Shown here: piece by piece, positions 44,644 to 54,541 of the stretch | Numbering within the stretch: position 1 is the first letter of the stretch | Layout of the letters: each line of letters begins with the position of its first letter | NCBI RefSeq assembly: GCF_000237995.1 | Contig: NC_016605.1 | Coordinates: 124,001 to 188,000 of the forward strand | From: Pediococcus claussenii ATCC BAA-344 | GTDB lineage: Bacteria > Bacillota > Bacilli > Lactobacillales > Lactobacillaceae | Length of the DNA: 64,000 nucleotides | Reading direction: 5' to 3' | The notes under the pieces: model-generated | What the model was told of the DNA's origin: nothing | The model's input: only the letters and a program-made list of their open reading frames with translations | Database searches by the model: none | Made by a program: the position numbers and the translations under genes

Positions 44644-46049
44644 TGGAGAAGAAGTTCACGATTATTTTAGCAGCAGGTCAAGGAACTAGAATGAAGTCTA
44701 AGTTGTACAAAGTTTTACATAAAGTGAGTGGTAAAGCAATGGTTGACCATGTGTTGACACAAGTTGAAAAAACTCACATGGATAAAGTGGTTACCGTGAT
44801 TGGACATGGTGCAGAACAGGTTCGCGAATTGCTTGGAGACCGAACAGAGTACGCTTTACAAAGTGAACAACTTGGAACAGGACATGCTGTTCTCCAAACT
44901 GAAAGTTTGTTAGGCGGTGAAGAAGGAATGACCATGGTAGTTAGTGGTGATACCCCGTTATTCCGTGCTGAAACTTTCGAAGAATTGTTTGAATACCACA
45001 AGCAAAAGGGTGCGGCAGTTACAATTTTGACAGCCAACGCAGATAACCCATTTTCATATGGACGGATTGTCCGTAATAATGTTGGCGTGGTTTCAAAAAT
45101 TGTGGAACAAAAGGATGCTACACGAGAAGAAACTGAAATTACTGAAATTAATACTGGTGTCTACTGTTTTGATAATAAAAAATTATTTGCGGCTCTTCAC
45201 CAAGTTAAGAACAATAATGCTCAGGGTGAATATTATCTTCCAGATGTTATTGGAATAATGAAAAATCAGGGCGAAATTGTGGCTGCGTATCAAATGGATG
45301 ATTTTTCAGAGTCAATGGGAGTAAACGATCGTCTTGCTTTATCTAAAGCAACAAAGGTAATGCAAAAACGTATTAATGAAGAACACATGCTTAACGGTGT
45401 GACAATTATTGATCCAGAAAACACATATATCGATTATGGGATCAAAATTGGATCAGACACGGTTATTGAACCAGGTGTCCAGCTACAAGGTAATACAAAG
45501 ATTGGTGAGGATTGTGTAATTGGGGCCCATTCTAAGATTGTTGATTCAACGATTGAAGATCGTGTAACTATCACTGCCTCAACAGTCGAATCTTCTATTA
45601 TGCATTCGGATAGTAATGTAGGTCCAAATAGTCATTTGCGTCCTAAGAGTGAATTAGGAGAATTTGTTCATGTGGGTAATTTCTGTGAGGTTAAAAATGC
45701 TACATTGGGTGCCCGTACTAAAATGGGTCATTTGAGTTATGTTGGCGATGCTACTCTTGGAACAGATATTAATATTGGCTGTGGTGTCGTATTCGTCAAT
45801 TACGACGGTGTTAGCAAATATCATAGTAACGTTGGCGACTATTCCTTTATTGGAAGTAACTCCAATGTAGTGGCTCCAATTGAACTGGCTGATCATAGTT
45901 ACGTAGCGGCAGGATCTACAATCACGAAGGATGTAGAACAGTATGGAATGGGTATTGCACGTGCCCGCCAGGTTAATAAGCCTGACTATTTTAAAAAATT
46001 ACCAGTTTACGAAGCTGCAATTGAAGCAGAAAAAAATCAAAAGAACTAA
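44643..46049 (+). CDS. glmU: Bifunctional GlcN-1-P acetyltransferase / GlcNAc-1-P uridyltransferase
   Basis: A 468-aa two-domain enzyme: N-terminal nucleotidyltransferase ([19 protein letters not shown], residues 7-25) and a C-terminal left-handed beta-helix from about 250 to 440. It makes UDP-GlcNAc for peptidoglycan and other glycans. The ATG overlaps the purR stop by one base (TAATG). The purR-glmU-prs order is conserved in many Firmicutes. Confidence 0.96.
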   Translation: MEKKFTIILAAGQGTRMKSKLYKVLHKVSGKAMVDHVLTQVEKTHMDKVVTVIGHGAEQVRELLGDRTEYALQSEQLGTGHAVLQTESLLGGEEGMTMVVSGDTPLFRAETFEELFEYHKQKGAAVTILTANADNPFSYGRIVRNNVGVVSKIVEQKDATREETEITEINTGVYCFDNKKLFAALHQVKNNNAQGEYYLPDVIGIMKNQGEIVAAYQMDDFSESMGVNDRLALSKATKVMQKRINEEHMLNGVTIIDPENTYIDYGIKIGSDTVIEPGVQLQGNTKIGEDCVIGAHSKIVDSTIEDRVTITASTVESSIMHSDSNVGPNSHLRPKSELGEFVHVGNFCEVKNATLGARTKMGHLSYVGDATLGTDINIGCGVVFVNYDGVSKYHSNVGDYSFIGSNSNVVAPIELADHSYVAAGSTITKDVEQYGMGIARARQVNKPDYFKKLPVYEAAIEAEKNQKN

Positions 46050-46139
46050 GTTAACTTGATTTCAGGTTGTAAAATGCATTATTATGTTATGTGGGATTAA
46101 TTTAATAACTTTATGTCTAGTAACTTTCTGGAGGAAAAA

Positions 46140-47120
46140 ATGTCTGAACATTATTCAGATCCAAAGCTGAAGATTTTTGCTTTGAATTCAAACAAGCCTT
46201 TGGCTGAAAAAATTGCCGAAGCAGTTGGTGTTGAACTTGGAAAGACGTCGGTTGATCGTTTTAGCGATGGCGAAATCCGCATTAACATTGAAGAAAGTAT
46301 TCGTGGGGACGAAGTTTACATTATTCAGTCAACATCTGCCCCAGTTAACGATAACTTGATGGAATTGTTAATCATGGTTGATGCCTTACGTCGCGCCAGC
46401 GCAAGTACCATCAATATTGTTATTCCTTACTACGGTTATGCTCGTCAAGATCGTAAGGCTCGTTCACGCGAACCAATCACAGCTAAATTAGTTGCAAATA
46501 TGATTGAACGTGCTGGTGCTACAAGAATTATTGCGTTAGACTTACACGCTGCTCAGATTCAAGGATTCTTCGATATTCCTTTGGATCATTTGATGGGTGC
46601 ACCTTTGTTGGCTGACCATTTTATCGAACGTGGGTTATATAAAGATGCCGTAGTTGTTTCTCCAGATCATGGTGGTGTAACTCGTGCTCGTAAGTTAGCA
46701 GAGTTTCTAAAAGCCCCAATTGCAATTATTGATAAACGTCGTCCTCGTGCCAATGTTGCTGAAGTTATGAACATTATTGGTGAAGTTAAGGGTAAACGTT
46801 GTATCATGATTGATGATATGATCGATACGGCTGGCACAATTACTTTAGGAGCACAGGCGTTGATGGATGCCGGTGCTACAGAAGTATACGCAAGTTGTAC
46901 TCACCCAGTTCTTTCTGGTCCGGCTATTGAACGAATTGCGAACTCTCCAATCAAGGAGTTAATTGTAACTGATTCAATTAGTCTTCCAGAAGAAAAGAAG
47001 ATTGATAAGATTAAACAAATTTCAGTTGGCCCGCTTATTGGTGAAGCAATTCGCTTGATCCATGAAAACAAGCCGGTCAGTCCGTTGTTTAATAACCGTT
47101 TTAGCAAAGAAAAAGAATAA
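46140..47120 (+). CDS. prs: Ribose-phosphate pyrophosphokinase
   Basis: ATG 46140 follows TGGAGG by 5 nt; an upstream ATG at 46113 lacks a site. The 326-aa enzyme has [34 protein letters not shown] and the PRPP-binding loop [12 protein letters not shown]. It makes PRPP from ribose-5-P and ATP, the same metabolite sensed by PurR upstream. Confidence 0.96.
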   Translation: MSEHYSDPKLKIFALNSNKPLAEKIAEAVGVELGKTSVDRFSDGEIRINIEESIRGDEVYIIQSTSAPVNDNLMELLIMVDALRRASASTINIVIPYYGYARQDRKARSREPITAKLVANMIERAGATRIIALDLHAAQIQGFFDIPLDHLMGAPLLADHFIERGLYKDAVVVSPDHGGVTRARKLAEFLKAPIAIIDKRRPRANVAEVMNIIGEVKGKRCIMIDDMIDTAGTITLGAQALMDAGATEVYASCTHPVLSGPAIERIANSPIKELIVTDSISLPEEKKIDKIKQISVGPLIGEAIRLIHENKPVSPLFNNRFSKEKE

Positions 47121-47130
47121 GATATAGTAG

Positions 47131-47162
47131 AAACGTCCTTAAAATTATAAGGGCGTTTTTTA
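47131..47162 (+). terminator. Terminator after prs
   Basis: AACGTCCTT pairs with AAGGGCGTT (one G-U) around a short AT loop, followed by T6. The following 113 nt contain no gene. Confidence 0.8.
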
Positions 47163-47275
47163 ATTTAATTAAAATGTGGATTTAAAATTTGTCGCTGGCA
47201 ATAATCACTCGATTTATATTTTATGTGCATTTTAAAATACTTATTGAACTTGTAGTAATACCAAATAATAAAATT

Positions 47276-48307
47276 TTAGGTCAATTTAAACTTAATAAGA
47301 CTATCAACTGCATTCAAAACTGCCTGTTCAGCAGTGAATTGTGGCGTGAAATTAAGTAATTCTTTTGACTTCTCACCGCTGACGTTGCGATTCATATACA
47401 TTAATAATTTTCCTTCACGAGCTTGAGCGTTGCCAAAGAATGCACCTAGGTTAATAACTAGTTTCGATAGTGATTTATCAGTGATTTTATGACTGATTTC
47501 GGGACGTTGATTTGTAATTAAATTAGCAATTTCTTGGAATGAAATTTGGCCAGGTGCCGTTGCAATAAAGCGCTGATTGTATGCCTTAGAATTTTTAATG
47601 GCTAGAACATGCAGTCGAGCAACGTCTGAAACATCAATAACGTTTAATTCAATTGGCGGAATTCGTTTTGTTTTGCCTGAGATTATGTCTTGTAATAAAT
47701 TAAAGCTGCCTGAAACATGATTATTAAATGATGATCCCAAAATTGCAACAGGGTTGATGGTGGTGAGCTTTATATGGATGTTAGGCTGTTCGATGTATTG
47801 CCATGCCGCTTTTTCTGCAAGTAACTTTGATTTTTCATAGATTGATAGACCAATAGCATGTTCATCAGTCCAATCTGACTCTTTTGTGACACTATTGGAT
47901 CCGACAACTTTACTAAAGCCCACAGCGCCAAAGTTGGAGGTCATAATTACTTGTGGGACTTTGGCAAGATTTGCAAATTTTAGAATACGCTGAATACCAT
48001 TTACGGCGGGTTTGAGTGCATCAGATTCGTTAGTGATTTTTCCAAAGAAAACTGGAGACGCAACACTCATCACGACGTCACATGAATTCATGGCTTCAAA
48101 CCAATTATGATCATCCATAAGGTTGGCTTCGACGAATGAAAGATTTTTGAGATCAGGAGTATGTTGGTCAGTCAATGTTTTTAAAACTTCTGCTTGTTTG
48201 TCTAAATTTCGAAGGGTGGTAATCACCTGATATTTATTTTTTAAAAGTTGATCTATGATATGCAATCCAAGAAATCCTGAACCGCCTGTTACTAGAATAC
48301 GTTCCAC
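47276..48307 (-). CDS. SDR-family NAD(P)H-dependent reductase (dihydroflavonol-reductase-like)
   Basis: A 343-aa extended SDR. ILVTGGSGFLGLHII binds the cofactor, MTSNFGAVGFS gives the catalytic Ser region, and YEKSKLLAE the YxxxK pair. Such enzymes reduce aldehydes or ketones. GTG start 48307 follows GGAGGATTTA. It is divergent from a MerR-type gene, with a likely operator between them, so aldehyde or other stress may induce it (inference). Confidence 0.88.
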   Translation of the reverse strand: MERILVTGGSGFLGLHIIDQLLKNKYQVITTLRNLDKQAEVLKTLTDQHTPDLKNLSFVEANLMDDHNWFEAMNSCDVVMSVASPVFFGKITNESDALKPAVNGIQRILKFANLAKVPQVIMTSNFGAVGFSKVVGSNSVTKESDWTDEHAIGLSIYEKSKLLAEKAAWQYIEQPNIHIKLTTINPVAILGSSFNNHVSGSFNLLQDIISGKTKRIPPIELNVIDVSDVARLHVLAIKNSKAYNQRFIATAPGQISFQEIANLITNQRPEISHKITDKSLSKLVINLGAFFGNAQAREGKLLMYMNRNVSGEKSKELLNFTPQFTAEQAVLNAVDSLIKFKLT

Positions 48308-48363
48308 ACTAAATCCTCCATTTTTAGATTGAATTTGATTGCTTTTTAAATTATTATGAATTC

Positions 48364-48384
48364 TAAACTATCAACCTAAGTTTA
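48364..48384. promoter_or_regulatory. Candidate MerR operator
   Basis: TAAACT and AGTTTA form a 6-bp inverted repeat with a 9-nt spacer, between the divergent SDR and MerR genes. MerR proteins bind such sites inside long promoter spacers. Confidence 0.45.
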
Positions 48385-48408
48385 TAGCAAATAATGATGG
48401 AGATAATT

Positions 48409-48870
48409 ATGGCAAAAACGTATTCAGTAAAAAGAGTAGCAGAAATTTTTGGGTTATCTGTTTCGGCATTGCACTTTTATGATAAAAAAGGATTGTTGCC
48501 TTTTGTTTCTAAAAATGAGATGGGGTATCGTATTTTTACTGATTCTGATTTAAATTTTATTCATACAATCTGTTGTTTAAAGGATACTGGGATGAAAATT
48601 GACAATATAAGAAGTTATATTGAATTTTGTATGGAAGGGCCCACAACGATTAACAAGAGACGGCAGTTATTGGAAGAACACCGAAGGAAGATTGAGGAAC
48701 AACAGCGAGTATTAGCGGAAAGAAAACAAGAGGTTGATGAGAAACTGTCAATTTACCGTTCAAAAGATGCAGCAGAGATCATTAACCATGAAATTAACTA
48801 TGTGTCTGCAGAAAAAAGTAGTGTTAACTTAAAAAATCCGTTTGCAAAGTTGCAGAACGGACGGCAATAA
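48409..48870 (+). CDS. MerR-family transcriptional regulator
   Basis: ATG 48409 lies 7 nt after GGAG. The 153-aa product has the MerR winged helix (SVKRVAEIFGLSVSALHFYD then KKGLLPF), a dimerisation coiled coil (about 78-125, RRQLLEEHRRKIEEQQRVL) and no metal-binding Cys cluster. It is like the AdhR/NmlR group, which responds to aldehydes or other electrophiles. The adjacent reductase is the probable target. Confidence 0.9.
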   Translation: MAKTYSVKRVAEIFGLSVSALHFYDKKGLLPFVSKNEMGYRIFTDSDLNFIHTICCLKDTGMKIDNIRSYIEFCMEGPTTINKRRQLLEEHRRKIEEQQRVLAERKQEVDEKLSIYRSKDAAEIINHEINYVSAEKSSVNLKNPFAKLQNGRQ

Positions 48871-48885
48871 TTTAATTGAGAGAAA

Positions 48886-49197
48886 TTAGTATTCGCCAGC
48901 ACTAATTTTCTTTGAGTCGATAACGTTTGAATTTAAAAACCAATACTGGTGATAGTCACCCTTTAGTGCTGAAAATGAAACAGGTTCAGCACCATTTTTT
49001 TTGATCTGTTCGTTTAAATATTCCTTAACTATCCAAGGATCTTCCAAGGCTTGCTGTTCCAGAGACATAATCCTATTGAACTTATCAGTTGTAATATTTA
49101 AATCAGCAGCAACTTTTTCGCCTTTTAAGTTAGAACGTAGTAGGGCTTCATTTAGTTCCTTACGTGTGTTGCGTCTTTGTAAAGGATTTAGTGACAT
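48886..49197 (-). CDS. DUF2316 family protein
   Basis: A 103-aa protein starting MSLNPLQRRNTRKELNEALL, the N-terminal signature of DUF2316. The middle (KVAADLNITTDKFNRIMSLE) is helix-turn-helix-like, so DNA binding is possible. Function is unknown in the family. AAGAAG precedes the ATG. Its 3' end converges on the MerR gene. Confidence 0.8.
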   Translation of the reverse strand: MSLNPLQRRNTRKELNEALLRSNLKGEKVAADLNITTDKFNRIMSLEQQALEDPWIVKEYLNEQIKKNGAEPVSFSALKGDYHQYWFLNSNVIDSKKISAGEY

Positions 49198-49299
49198 ATT
49201 ATTATCTTCTTTCTAAAATAGATGTTGGTATTAAAAAACCTTCCAAATTGTAAATCGGAAAAGACCGACTTGCAACTTGAAAGGTTATGAAAGTTAATA

Positions 49300-49950
49300 T
49301 TATTCTTCGCTACCTAGGAATTTAGCAGTATAAGCGGCGATTGCTGAACCAACCAATGGTGCTAATAAGTAAACCCAGTAGTGCGATAATGCCTTGCCAC
49401 CAACAAAGATAGCAGGTCCAAAACTACGAGCAGGGTTCAATGAACCACCAGTTAAGTTTAGCGCTACGATAATCATAAAGCCTAATGTTAAACCAATGAT
49501 TAATCCTGCAAAGTTTGCATTACCATATTTGTTACTTGTAACTAGTAAAATAACAAATACAAATAGGAATGTAATCAATGTTTCAACGAAAAATGCGGCA
49601 CCAGCTGAGATGATGGGAAAATCTGTTTGTCCCAAGTTGTTAGTTGGAGCATTCATTGAACTAAGCAAGAATTTGACAACCGCTGAGGCAAGAATTGCAC
49701 CAATAAATTGCGAAACCACGTAATAAATTGCGTCACTAGCTGAAATTCGCTTGTTAATAAACATTCCGAGTGTAACAGCGGGATTAAAATGACCTCCCGA
49801 AATAGCACCAACTGAGTAAGCCATGATGGTTACTGCTAAACCAAATGCTAAACCAATAGCTAAAACGTCGCCTTTTGCAATGGTGACGGTTGCAGTACCA
49901 ACGAAAACTAGTACAAATGTACCAATAATTTCTGAAATATACTTGCGCAT
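49300..49950 (-). CDS. MIP-family aquaporin
   Basis: A 216-aa six-helix channel with two NPA boxes, GGHFNPAVTLG and GGSLNPARSFGPA. Length and the second-box sequence resemble AqpZ-type water channels more than the longer GlpF glycerol facilitators. AAAAGGAGA precedes the ATG. It stands alone, not next to glycerol genes, supporting a role in water or small-solute flux. Confidence 0.9.
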   Translation of the reverse strand: MRKYISEIIGTFVLVFVGTATVTIAKGDVLAIGLAFGLAVTIMAYSVGAISGGHFNPAVTLGMFINKRISASDAIYYVVSQFIGAILASAVVKFLLSSMNAPTNNLGQTDFPIISAGAAFFVETLITFLFVFVILLVTSNKYGNANFAGLIIGLTLGFMIIVALNLTGGSLNPARSFGPAIFVGGKALSHYWVYLLAPLVGSAIAAYTAKFLGSEE

Positions 49951-50115
49951 AAAAAATTCTCCTTTTCCTTAAAATAAAGCTGTACGTAAAATTATATACT
50001 AAATTTAAATATTTTCATAATGTAACTCATTATTTCAATTCAATTTCTCTTATGCAAAATAGTAAGTTACGTTTATGTTACAATAGATGTATACAGATGA
50101 ACGGGGGCAATTATT

Positions 50116-50547
50116 ATGAGTAAAGTTGATATCACTTTAATTGATCAGGCTACCGCTAAGGTTATGCTGCAAGAATTTAAGAGTCAAAAGAAAGACAATG
50201 TTCCAGTTCTTAAAAACCCGGGACATTATATTTTGCCTGACTACAAAATTACCAGACAGCGAAAAGCATTCAAGATTCGGAAACACACGTACCTAACTCG
50301 CAAATTTCGTTCATACGTTGCCCTCGATTCCGATAATGGGCATACATTGTGGATTAGAAATTTTGGTAGTTTGACAGAAGCAATCTTTTGGCTTGAATCA
50401 GGTTTGAAGCTTGAAGATACTGATACAGATACACGTTTCTCATATGGTGAGTGGAAGCAGAAGCATCAAGAGGAAATTGAAGATTTAAAAAATCAATTGC
50501 GAATTGCTAAGGAAAAAAAGAATAATGCATTACGTCAAATCTTATAA
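50116..50547 (+). CDS. Uncharacterised 143-aa basic protein
   Basis: GGGGGCAATTATT precedes the ATG. The product is rich in Lys/Arg in its middle (ITRQRKAFKIRKHTYLTRKF), has WIRNFGSLTEAIFWLESG, and ends with a coiled-coil (QEEIEDLKNQLRIAKEKKNN). No signal or membrane segment. I do not recognise the family; nucleic acid binding is possible from charge only. Confidence 0.75.
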   Translation: MSKVDITLIDQATAKVMLQEFKSQKKDNVPVLKNPGHYILPDYKITRQRKAFKIRKHTYLTRKFRSYVALDSDNGHTLWIRNFGSLTEAIFWLESGLKLEDTDTDTRFSYGEWKQKHQEEIEDLKNQLRIAKEKKNNALRQIL

Positions 50548-50581
50548 ATAGCGGTTTTAAATTTAGTATAATTTACATAAT

Positions 50582-50620
50582 AAAGTTGTGACAAACAATG
50601 TTTTGTTGCAACTTTATTTT
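50582..50620 (+). terminator. Terminator after the 143-aa protein gene
   Basis: AAAGTTG and CAACTTT enclose ACAAAC/GTTTTGT; TATTTTTATTT follows. Confidence 0.7.
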
Positions 50621-50762
50621 TATTTCAGTTAGGTTGAAATGAGCAAAACACACGCTATGGATTGATAATACCAAAGGAGTTAATTTTTGATGAATAAACC
50701 AGTCGGCTAATTTTACTTAGTTCTCTTTGGTATGTCATAATGTCAAAAAAGGGGGAATTGTA

Positions 50763-51101
50763 GTGTCTACTGAAAATAAATTACTCAGTTCAGTCGCTTA
50801 TCTTAGTGTGTTCTTTCTACCAGTTATTATGCCAATTATTATTTTGGTGATTGCTAGTAAACCGGAATACAGCGAATCACGTTCTAATGCAATTCAGGCA
50901 TTATGGTTACATATTGCTCCGTGGCTGATGGGAGTTGTTGCGGCGATCTTACTAATTGCTGGAGGCACGGGTGTAGCTTCGAATGGACATGTACCTGCTT
51001 GGCCGATCATACTCTTTGTCCTCGTTGGAATAATCGGAATAGCAGTTATTTTCTTGCTTTGCTACAATATTTATCGTGGAATTAAAGTGCTAGTTGACTG
51101 A
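50763..51101 (+). CDS. DUF4870-like membrane protein
   Basis: GTG 50763 follows AAAGGGGGAATTGTA. The 112-aa product has three helices (SVAYLSVFFLPVIMPIIILV; LWLHIAPWLMGVVAAILLIA; IILFVLVGIIGIAVIFLLCY) with the pattern SxxYxxxFxxPxxxP and a short C-terminal YRGIKVL. This matches DUF4870 proteins of about 110 aa. Function is unknown. Confidence 0.75.
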   Translation: MSTENKLLSSVAYLSVFFLPVIMPIIILVIASKPEYSESRSNAIQALWLHIAPWLMGVVAAILLIAGGTGVASNGHVPAWPIILFVLVGIIGIAVIFLLCYNIYRGIKVLVD

Positions 51102-51158
51102 TATATCAAGGCCTATAGACTACGACAAGCTATTTTTAAAAAAATAGAGCTTTTATAT

Positions 51159-51172
51159 TGCAAGCGCTTACG
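51159..51172. promoter_or_regulatory. CRE-like site upstream of a decayed gene
   Basis: TGCAAGCGCTTACG agrees well with the CRE consensus (TGWAARCGYTWWCW). A TATAAT and an AGGAAAGG follow, but no intact gene does. Confidence 0.6.
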
Positions 51173-51179
51173 GATGGTG

Positions 51180-51741
51180 TTATTATAATCATGAGGAAAG
51201 GGATAAAGCTTCGATTCTACTAAGTTTTTTCTCAAATGTCCCAGTCCAGTGGTTGTGGGATTGTGAAGGGACATAATATTAGTTCTTCGTGAACCACTTC
51301 AATCATGAGCGTTTAAGTTAAAAGTTGTGATGTTTAAAGACATTGGTTTCTAAATTTTGTACGTGCGATTGATTTTGGTGAAAAGCTAATGAGGCAACCG
51401 TTTAAGAATTTTATGTAATGTTCAAGTCATTAATAGCATTGAGGAAAGTGATGTTAATCCAATGACAGTGTTAATTGTCTAGTTGCAAGACATTAAATTG
51501 CAGGATTTAAGTAAAGAAACACAAATTTAGTTCTGGGGGTTCTGTTATTTCAAAGAACAGATTATTTGGCTTCCAAGACCGTCTATATCACCGTTAGCCT
51601 GAAATTGTGCATTTACTCACCAAGGGTAGTTGATTGGTTGAACATGCAAAAGCAGACGTGAATACAGTTTTTCAATCAGGTAGGTTAGAAGCACGACGGC
51701 GTGAACAATTTAATAAGGTATTTGAAGGTGTAGCTAATTAA
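51180..51741 (+). pseudogene. Decayed gene remnant
   Basis: After the CRE-like promoter an ATG (51191) runs into a stop after ten codons, and the region to 51741 has stops in every frame. Near the end a codon-like piece survives: VEHAKADVNTVFQSGRLEAR and onward to EGVAN-stop at 51739-51741. This looks like the C-terminus of a formerly CcpA-controlled gene. I cannot name the family. The rest of the interval holds nothing I can support. Confidence 0.4.
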
Positions 51742-51794
51742 GAAACTTGTAAAAGAGATTACAGTTGGACCGAAGAATAACCTTTCCTCATAGA

Positions 51795-51830
51795 AGATCC
51801 TAGCACGGTTTAGAGTGTTAGGGTCTTTTT
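51795..51830 (+). terminator. Terminator before dacA-like gene
   Basis: AGATCCTAGCAC pairs with GTGTTAGGGTCT around GGTTTAGA, then TTTTT. It would have ended the decayed gene's transcript. Confidence 0.75.
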
Positions 51831-51918
51831 GTATGGTAAAATCTTCAAGTAGGATATCAAGAACAGAAGAGTTGTGATAACCTATATAGGGAGATTTTGA
51901 GTAGGAAAGGGATTTAAA

Positions 51919-53085
51919 ATGAAGCTAAGTAGGCATATTATAATTACGCTGTTTACTTTTTTATTGGGATTTGGGGTAATCTCAGCTGTACATGCTAGTG
52001 AGCCAGCATACCAAATTGTAAAAACTGAAAAAATTAAGAATCAACAGTATCATGTAAAGGATACAAGTGGATTTGGATATGATAATAGTCATCGGGAAAA
52101 AATTATTAGTCTAAAGGATTATGATCACTCCACTTTACAGGCCTCACAGGTTCGAACTTATCAGTTTAAACAAGGGAAAAAGAATGTGCGAGTTACTTTT
52201 TATTACGTAACAGTTGGTGGTAAATCTGCCTGGGTTTGGAATGGGTACTTGGCGAGTGGTCGAGCATCCTTTGATATCAAAGCTCCTGATGCAATTGCAA
52301 TGGACGATCAGAATGGTAAAGTCTTATACAGTAAAAACGGGAATACCAATGTACCGGTAGCGTCAATGATTAAAATCTTAACGGTTTATATGACTTTTCA
52401 AAAAATAGCCAATCATAAGGGAAGTTGGAATAATACAATCAAAGTGCCAGAAAATTTGGCAAAGATGTCTGTTGATCAGACTTGTGGAGGCTTTGAGTTA
52501 AAAGCTGGTAATAGTTATAAAATTAGTGATTTATACCAAGCAGCGATGATTGATTCATCAAATGCGGCAACGACTTTATTGGGAATATGGGTTTCTGGTA
52601 GTAACACTAACCACATTAAAGCAATGCGAAGTCTAGTTGCAAGCTGGGGAATTAAAGATTCATATTTAATCTCAGCGTCGGGATTAGATAATACTGATTT
52701 ATCAAAATTTTCAACTGTATTTCCAGGGTCCGGAAGCCATGACCAAAACTTGGTTTCAGTTAATGGCATTGCAGTGATTGCGCGACATTTGATCAATGAA
52801 TATCCTCAGGTTCTACAAGTTTCTTCAAAAAATTCTGCCAAGGTAGCAGGACAAACGATTGATAATGTAAATACGACTTTGCCAGGCAGACGATTTAATA
52901 ATCCTTCATTACATATTGACGGTTTGAAAAATGGATATACTGATCGTGCCGGTTATTGTTTTGTTGGTACAGGGCATGTACCTGGTAAGCATCGATTGAT
53001 TACTGTAGTTGTAAATGATGAAAGTATGAGCACTGATACTAATGCTCTGATGAAACATGTTTACTCGGAAAATATTATGAAGTAA
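51919..53085 (+). CDS. D-alanyl-D-alanine carboxypeptidase (S11, PBP5-like)
   Basis: A 388-aa exported enzyme: signal peptide (residues 1-28, ending VHA), an SH3/GW-like N-terminal module (about 30-115), and the S11 catalytic domain. Motifs: SMIK (SxxK, PVASMIKIL), SSN (IDSSNAATT, SxN) and KNG (DGLKNGYTDRAGY, in place of KTG). It trims terminal D-Ala from peptidoglycan stem peptides. The usual C-terminal amphipathic anchor is absent. AGGAAAGGG precedes the ATG. Confidence 0.9.
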   Translation: MKLSRHIIITLFTFLLGFGVISAVHASEPAYQIVKTEKIKNQQYHVKDTSGFGYDNSHREKIISLKDYDHSTLQASQVRTYQFKQGKKNVRVTFYYVTVGGKSAWVWNGYLASGRASFDIKAPDAIAMDDQNGKVLYSKNGNTNVPVASMIKILTVYMTFQKIANHKGSWNNTIKVPENLAKMSVDQTCGGFELKAGNSYKISDLYQAAMIDSSNAATTLLGIWVSGSNTNHIKAMRSLVASWGIKDSYLISASGLDNTDLSKFSTVFPGSGSHDQNLVSVNGIAVIARHLINEYPQVLQVSSKNSAKVAGQTIDNVNTTLPGRRFNNPSLHIDGLKNGYTDRAGYCFVGTGHVPGKHRLITVVVNDESMSTDTNALMKHVYSENIMK

Positions 53086-53185
53086 CTTTTGGCATAAGAT
53101 GGTGTAAAGGGCGTGTGATATAACTGGTTTTACATTGCTAAAATGTTAGAATAACAGTATCGAAAATAATTTGGAGGAATTAAAA

Positions 53186-53509
53186 ATGATTCAAGTACCT
53201 GGAGATATGACTGAAATGCGTGTCATGATTGAACAATTAAAAGATTTGGGTAAAGAAACTAATGAGGACGAGTTAATTGACCAAGCGGTTGAAGATAATG
53301 CACAGGCTATGCTTGATGAAGCGCTTGAAGGACACTACTACTCCGCTAAGCTGAAAGATAATTTGATTACAATCTATGATGTTTTGAACGAACCTGTTGG
53401 AACGATTAAACCAATGGAGACAGGCTTTAGTCAGGACTTTAGAGAGAATTCAGATGGACTATGGCTTTATATGGCAACCGAGTTAAAACGAATTTTAGGT
53501 GGAAGATAG
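53186..53509 (+). CDS. Uncharacterised 107-aa acidic protein
   Basis: ATG 53186 follows TTGGAGGAATTAAAA. The product is acidic and cytoplasmic (MIQVPGDMTEMRVMIEQLKD ... ending WLYMATELKRILGGR). I do not recognise a named family. It lies 8 nt upstream of the HAD phosphatase start and is probably co-transcribed with it. Confidence 0.75.
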   Translation: MIQVPGDMTEMRVMIEQLKDLGKETNEDELIDQAVEDNAQAMLDEALEGHYYSAKLKDNLITIYDVLNEPVGTIKPMETGFSQDFRENSDGLWLYMATELKRILGGR

Positions 53510-53517
53510 GGGGATTT

Positions 53518-54339
53518 ATGACAGTTCGATTAATTGCTAGCGATATTGACGGAACATTTTTAAACGATAAGCACACGTTCGATCATGATCGTTTCCAACA
53601 ACAATTGAATCAAATCATGGATCGTGATATGAAGTTTGTGGTAGCAAGTGGCAATCAACTAGCTCATTGTCAGGAAGTTTTTAGCAAAATTCATGGTGAT
53701 ATTACGTTTGTAGCTGAAGATGGAGCAGTGATTGCCGAGCAAGGCAAGATACTGGATGAAAGTCCAATTCCTGCGAATATGTTAAATGATTTGCTAGACT
53801 ACCTGATTGGAACTCCTGAGTATGGGGGAGCAACCTTAATTTTATCGGGGCGCGATCACGTTCTGACAAACTTAACAAAGGAAAGTCCAGAATGGGATTT
53901 GACCAACTATTTTTATCAAAACATTGTTCCTAACTCAGATTTTAAAAAGATTAATACTCCAATTTATAAAGTTGATATTCATTGGGCTGACATGCGTGAT
54001 GTTAGGGATAAGGCAGATAAATTACGTAAAGATCTTGGAACTGAGCTGGGAAGTGTGATGAGTGGATTTAGTGGAATTGATATAACGATGCCACACGTTA
54101 CTAAATCATATGGTTTACAACAATTACAACATATTTGGAGCGTTTCAATGGATGAAACCATGGCTTTTGGTGATAACCAAAATGATTCTGCAATGCTACA
54201 GCACGCTCGATTGGGTTACGCGATGAAAAATGCCGCCGAAGAGGCTCTGGAAGCAGCAGAATTTGTTACGCCACTTGATAACAATCAAAGCGGAGTGATG
54301 GATGTAATTGATCAGGTGTTGGATGGAAGATTAAAATAG
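53518..54339 (+). CDS. Cof-type HAD-IIB phosphatase
   Basis: ATG 53518 follows ATAGGGGG; an earlier in-frame ATG at 53461 is inside the upstream gene. The 273-aa protein has motif I ASDIDGTFLND (nucleophile Asp), motif II VASGNQ, Lys in motif III region and motif IV MAFGDNQNDSAML. This is the Cof/YidA group, which removes phosphate from sugar phosphates, FMN or similar. Exact substrate unknown. Confidence 0.9.
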   Translation: MTVRLIASDIDGTFLNDKHTFDHDRFQQQLNQIMDRDMKFVVASGNQLAHCQEVFSKIHGDITFVAEDGAVIAEQGKILDESPIPANMLNDLLDYLIGTPEYGGATLILSGRDHVLTNLTKESPEWDLTNYFYQNIVPNSDFKKINTPIYKVDIHWADMRDVRDKADKLRKDLGTELGSVMSGFSGIDITMPHVTKSYGLQQLQHIWSVSMDETMAFGDNQNDSAMLQHARLGYAMKNAAEEALEAAEFVTPLDNNQSGVMDVIDQVLDGRLK

Positions 54340-54351
54340 AAAGAATAAAAT

Positions 54352-54397
54352 GCCCCGTAATTGTTAGATTGTTTCATCTGACAATTACGGGGTTTTC
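54352..54397 (+). terminator. Terminator after HAD phosphatase
   Basis: CCCCGTAATTGT and ACAATTACGGGG form perfect arms; TTTTCT follows. The 145 nt to the convergent AEC gene contain no gene. Confidence 0.9.
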
Positions 54398-54541
54398 TGA
54401 AAATAAACATTCTAAAAATTAAGCAATTTTAGAGCAACCACTGAGAAATGAGAGTAAAAGATAGCTTAATGCCGATACAGGCTGTTATTCAAAAAATAAA
54501 TTTATTTAATGTTATTGCACTTGATTTTATCTTGGCCCTTT

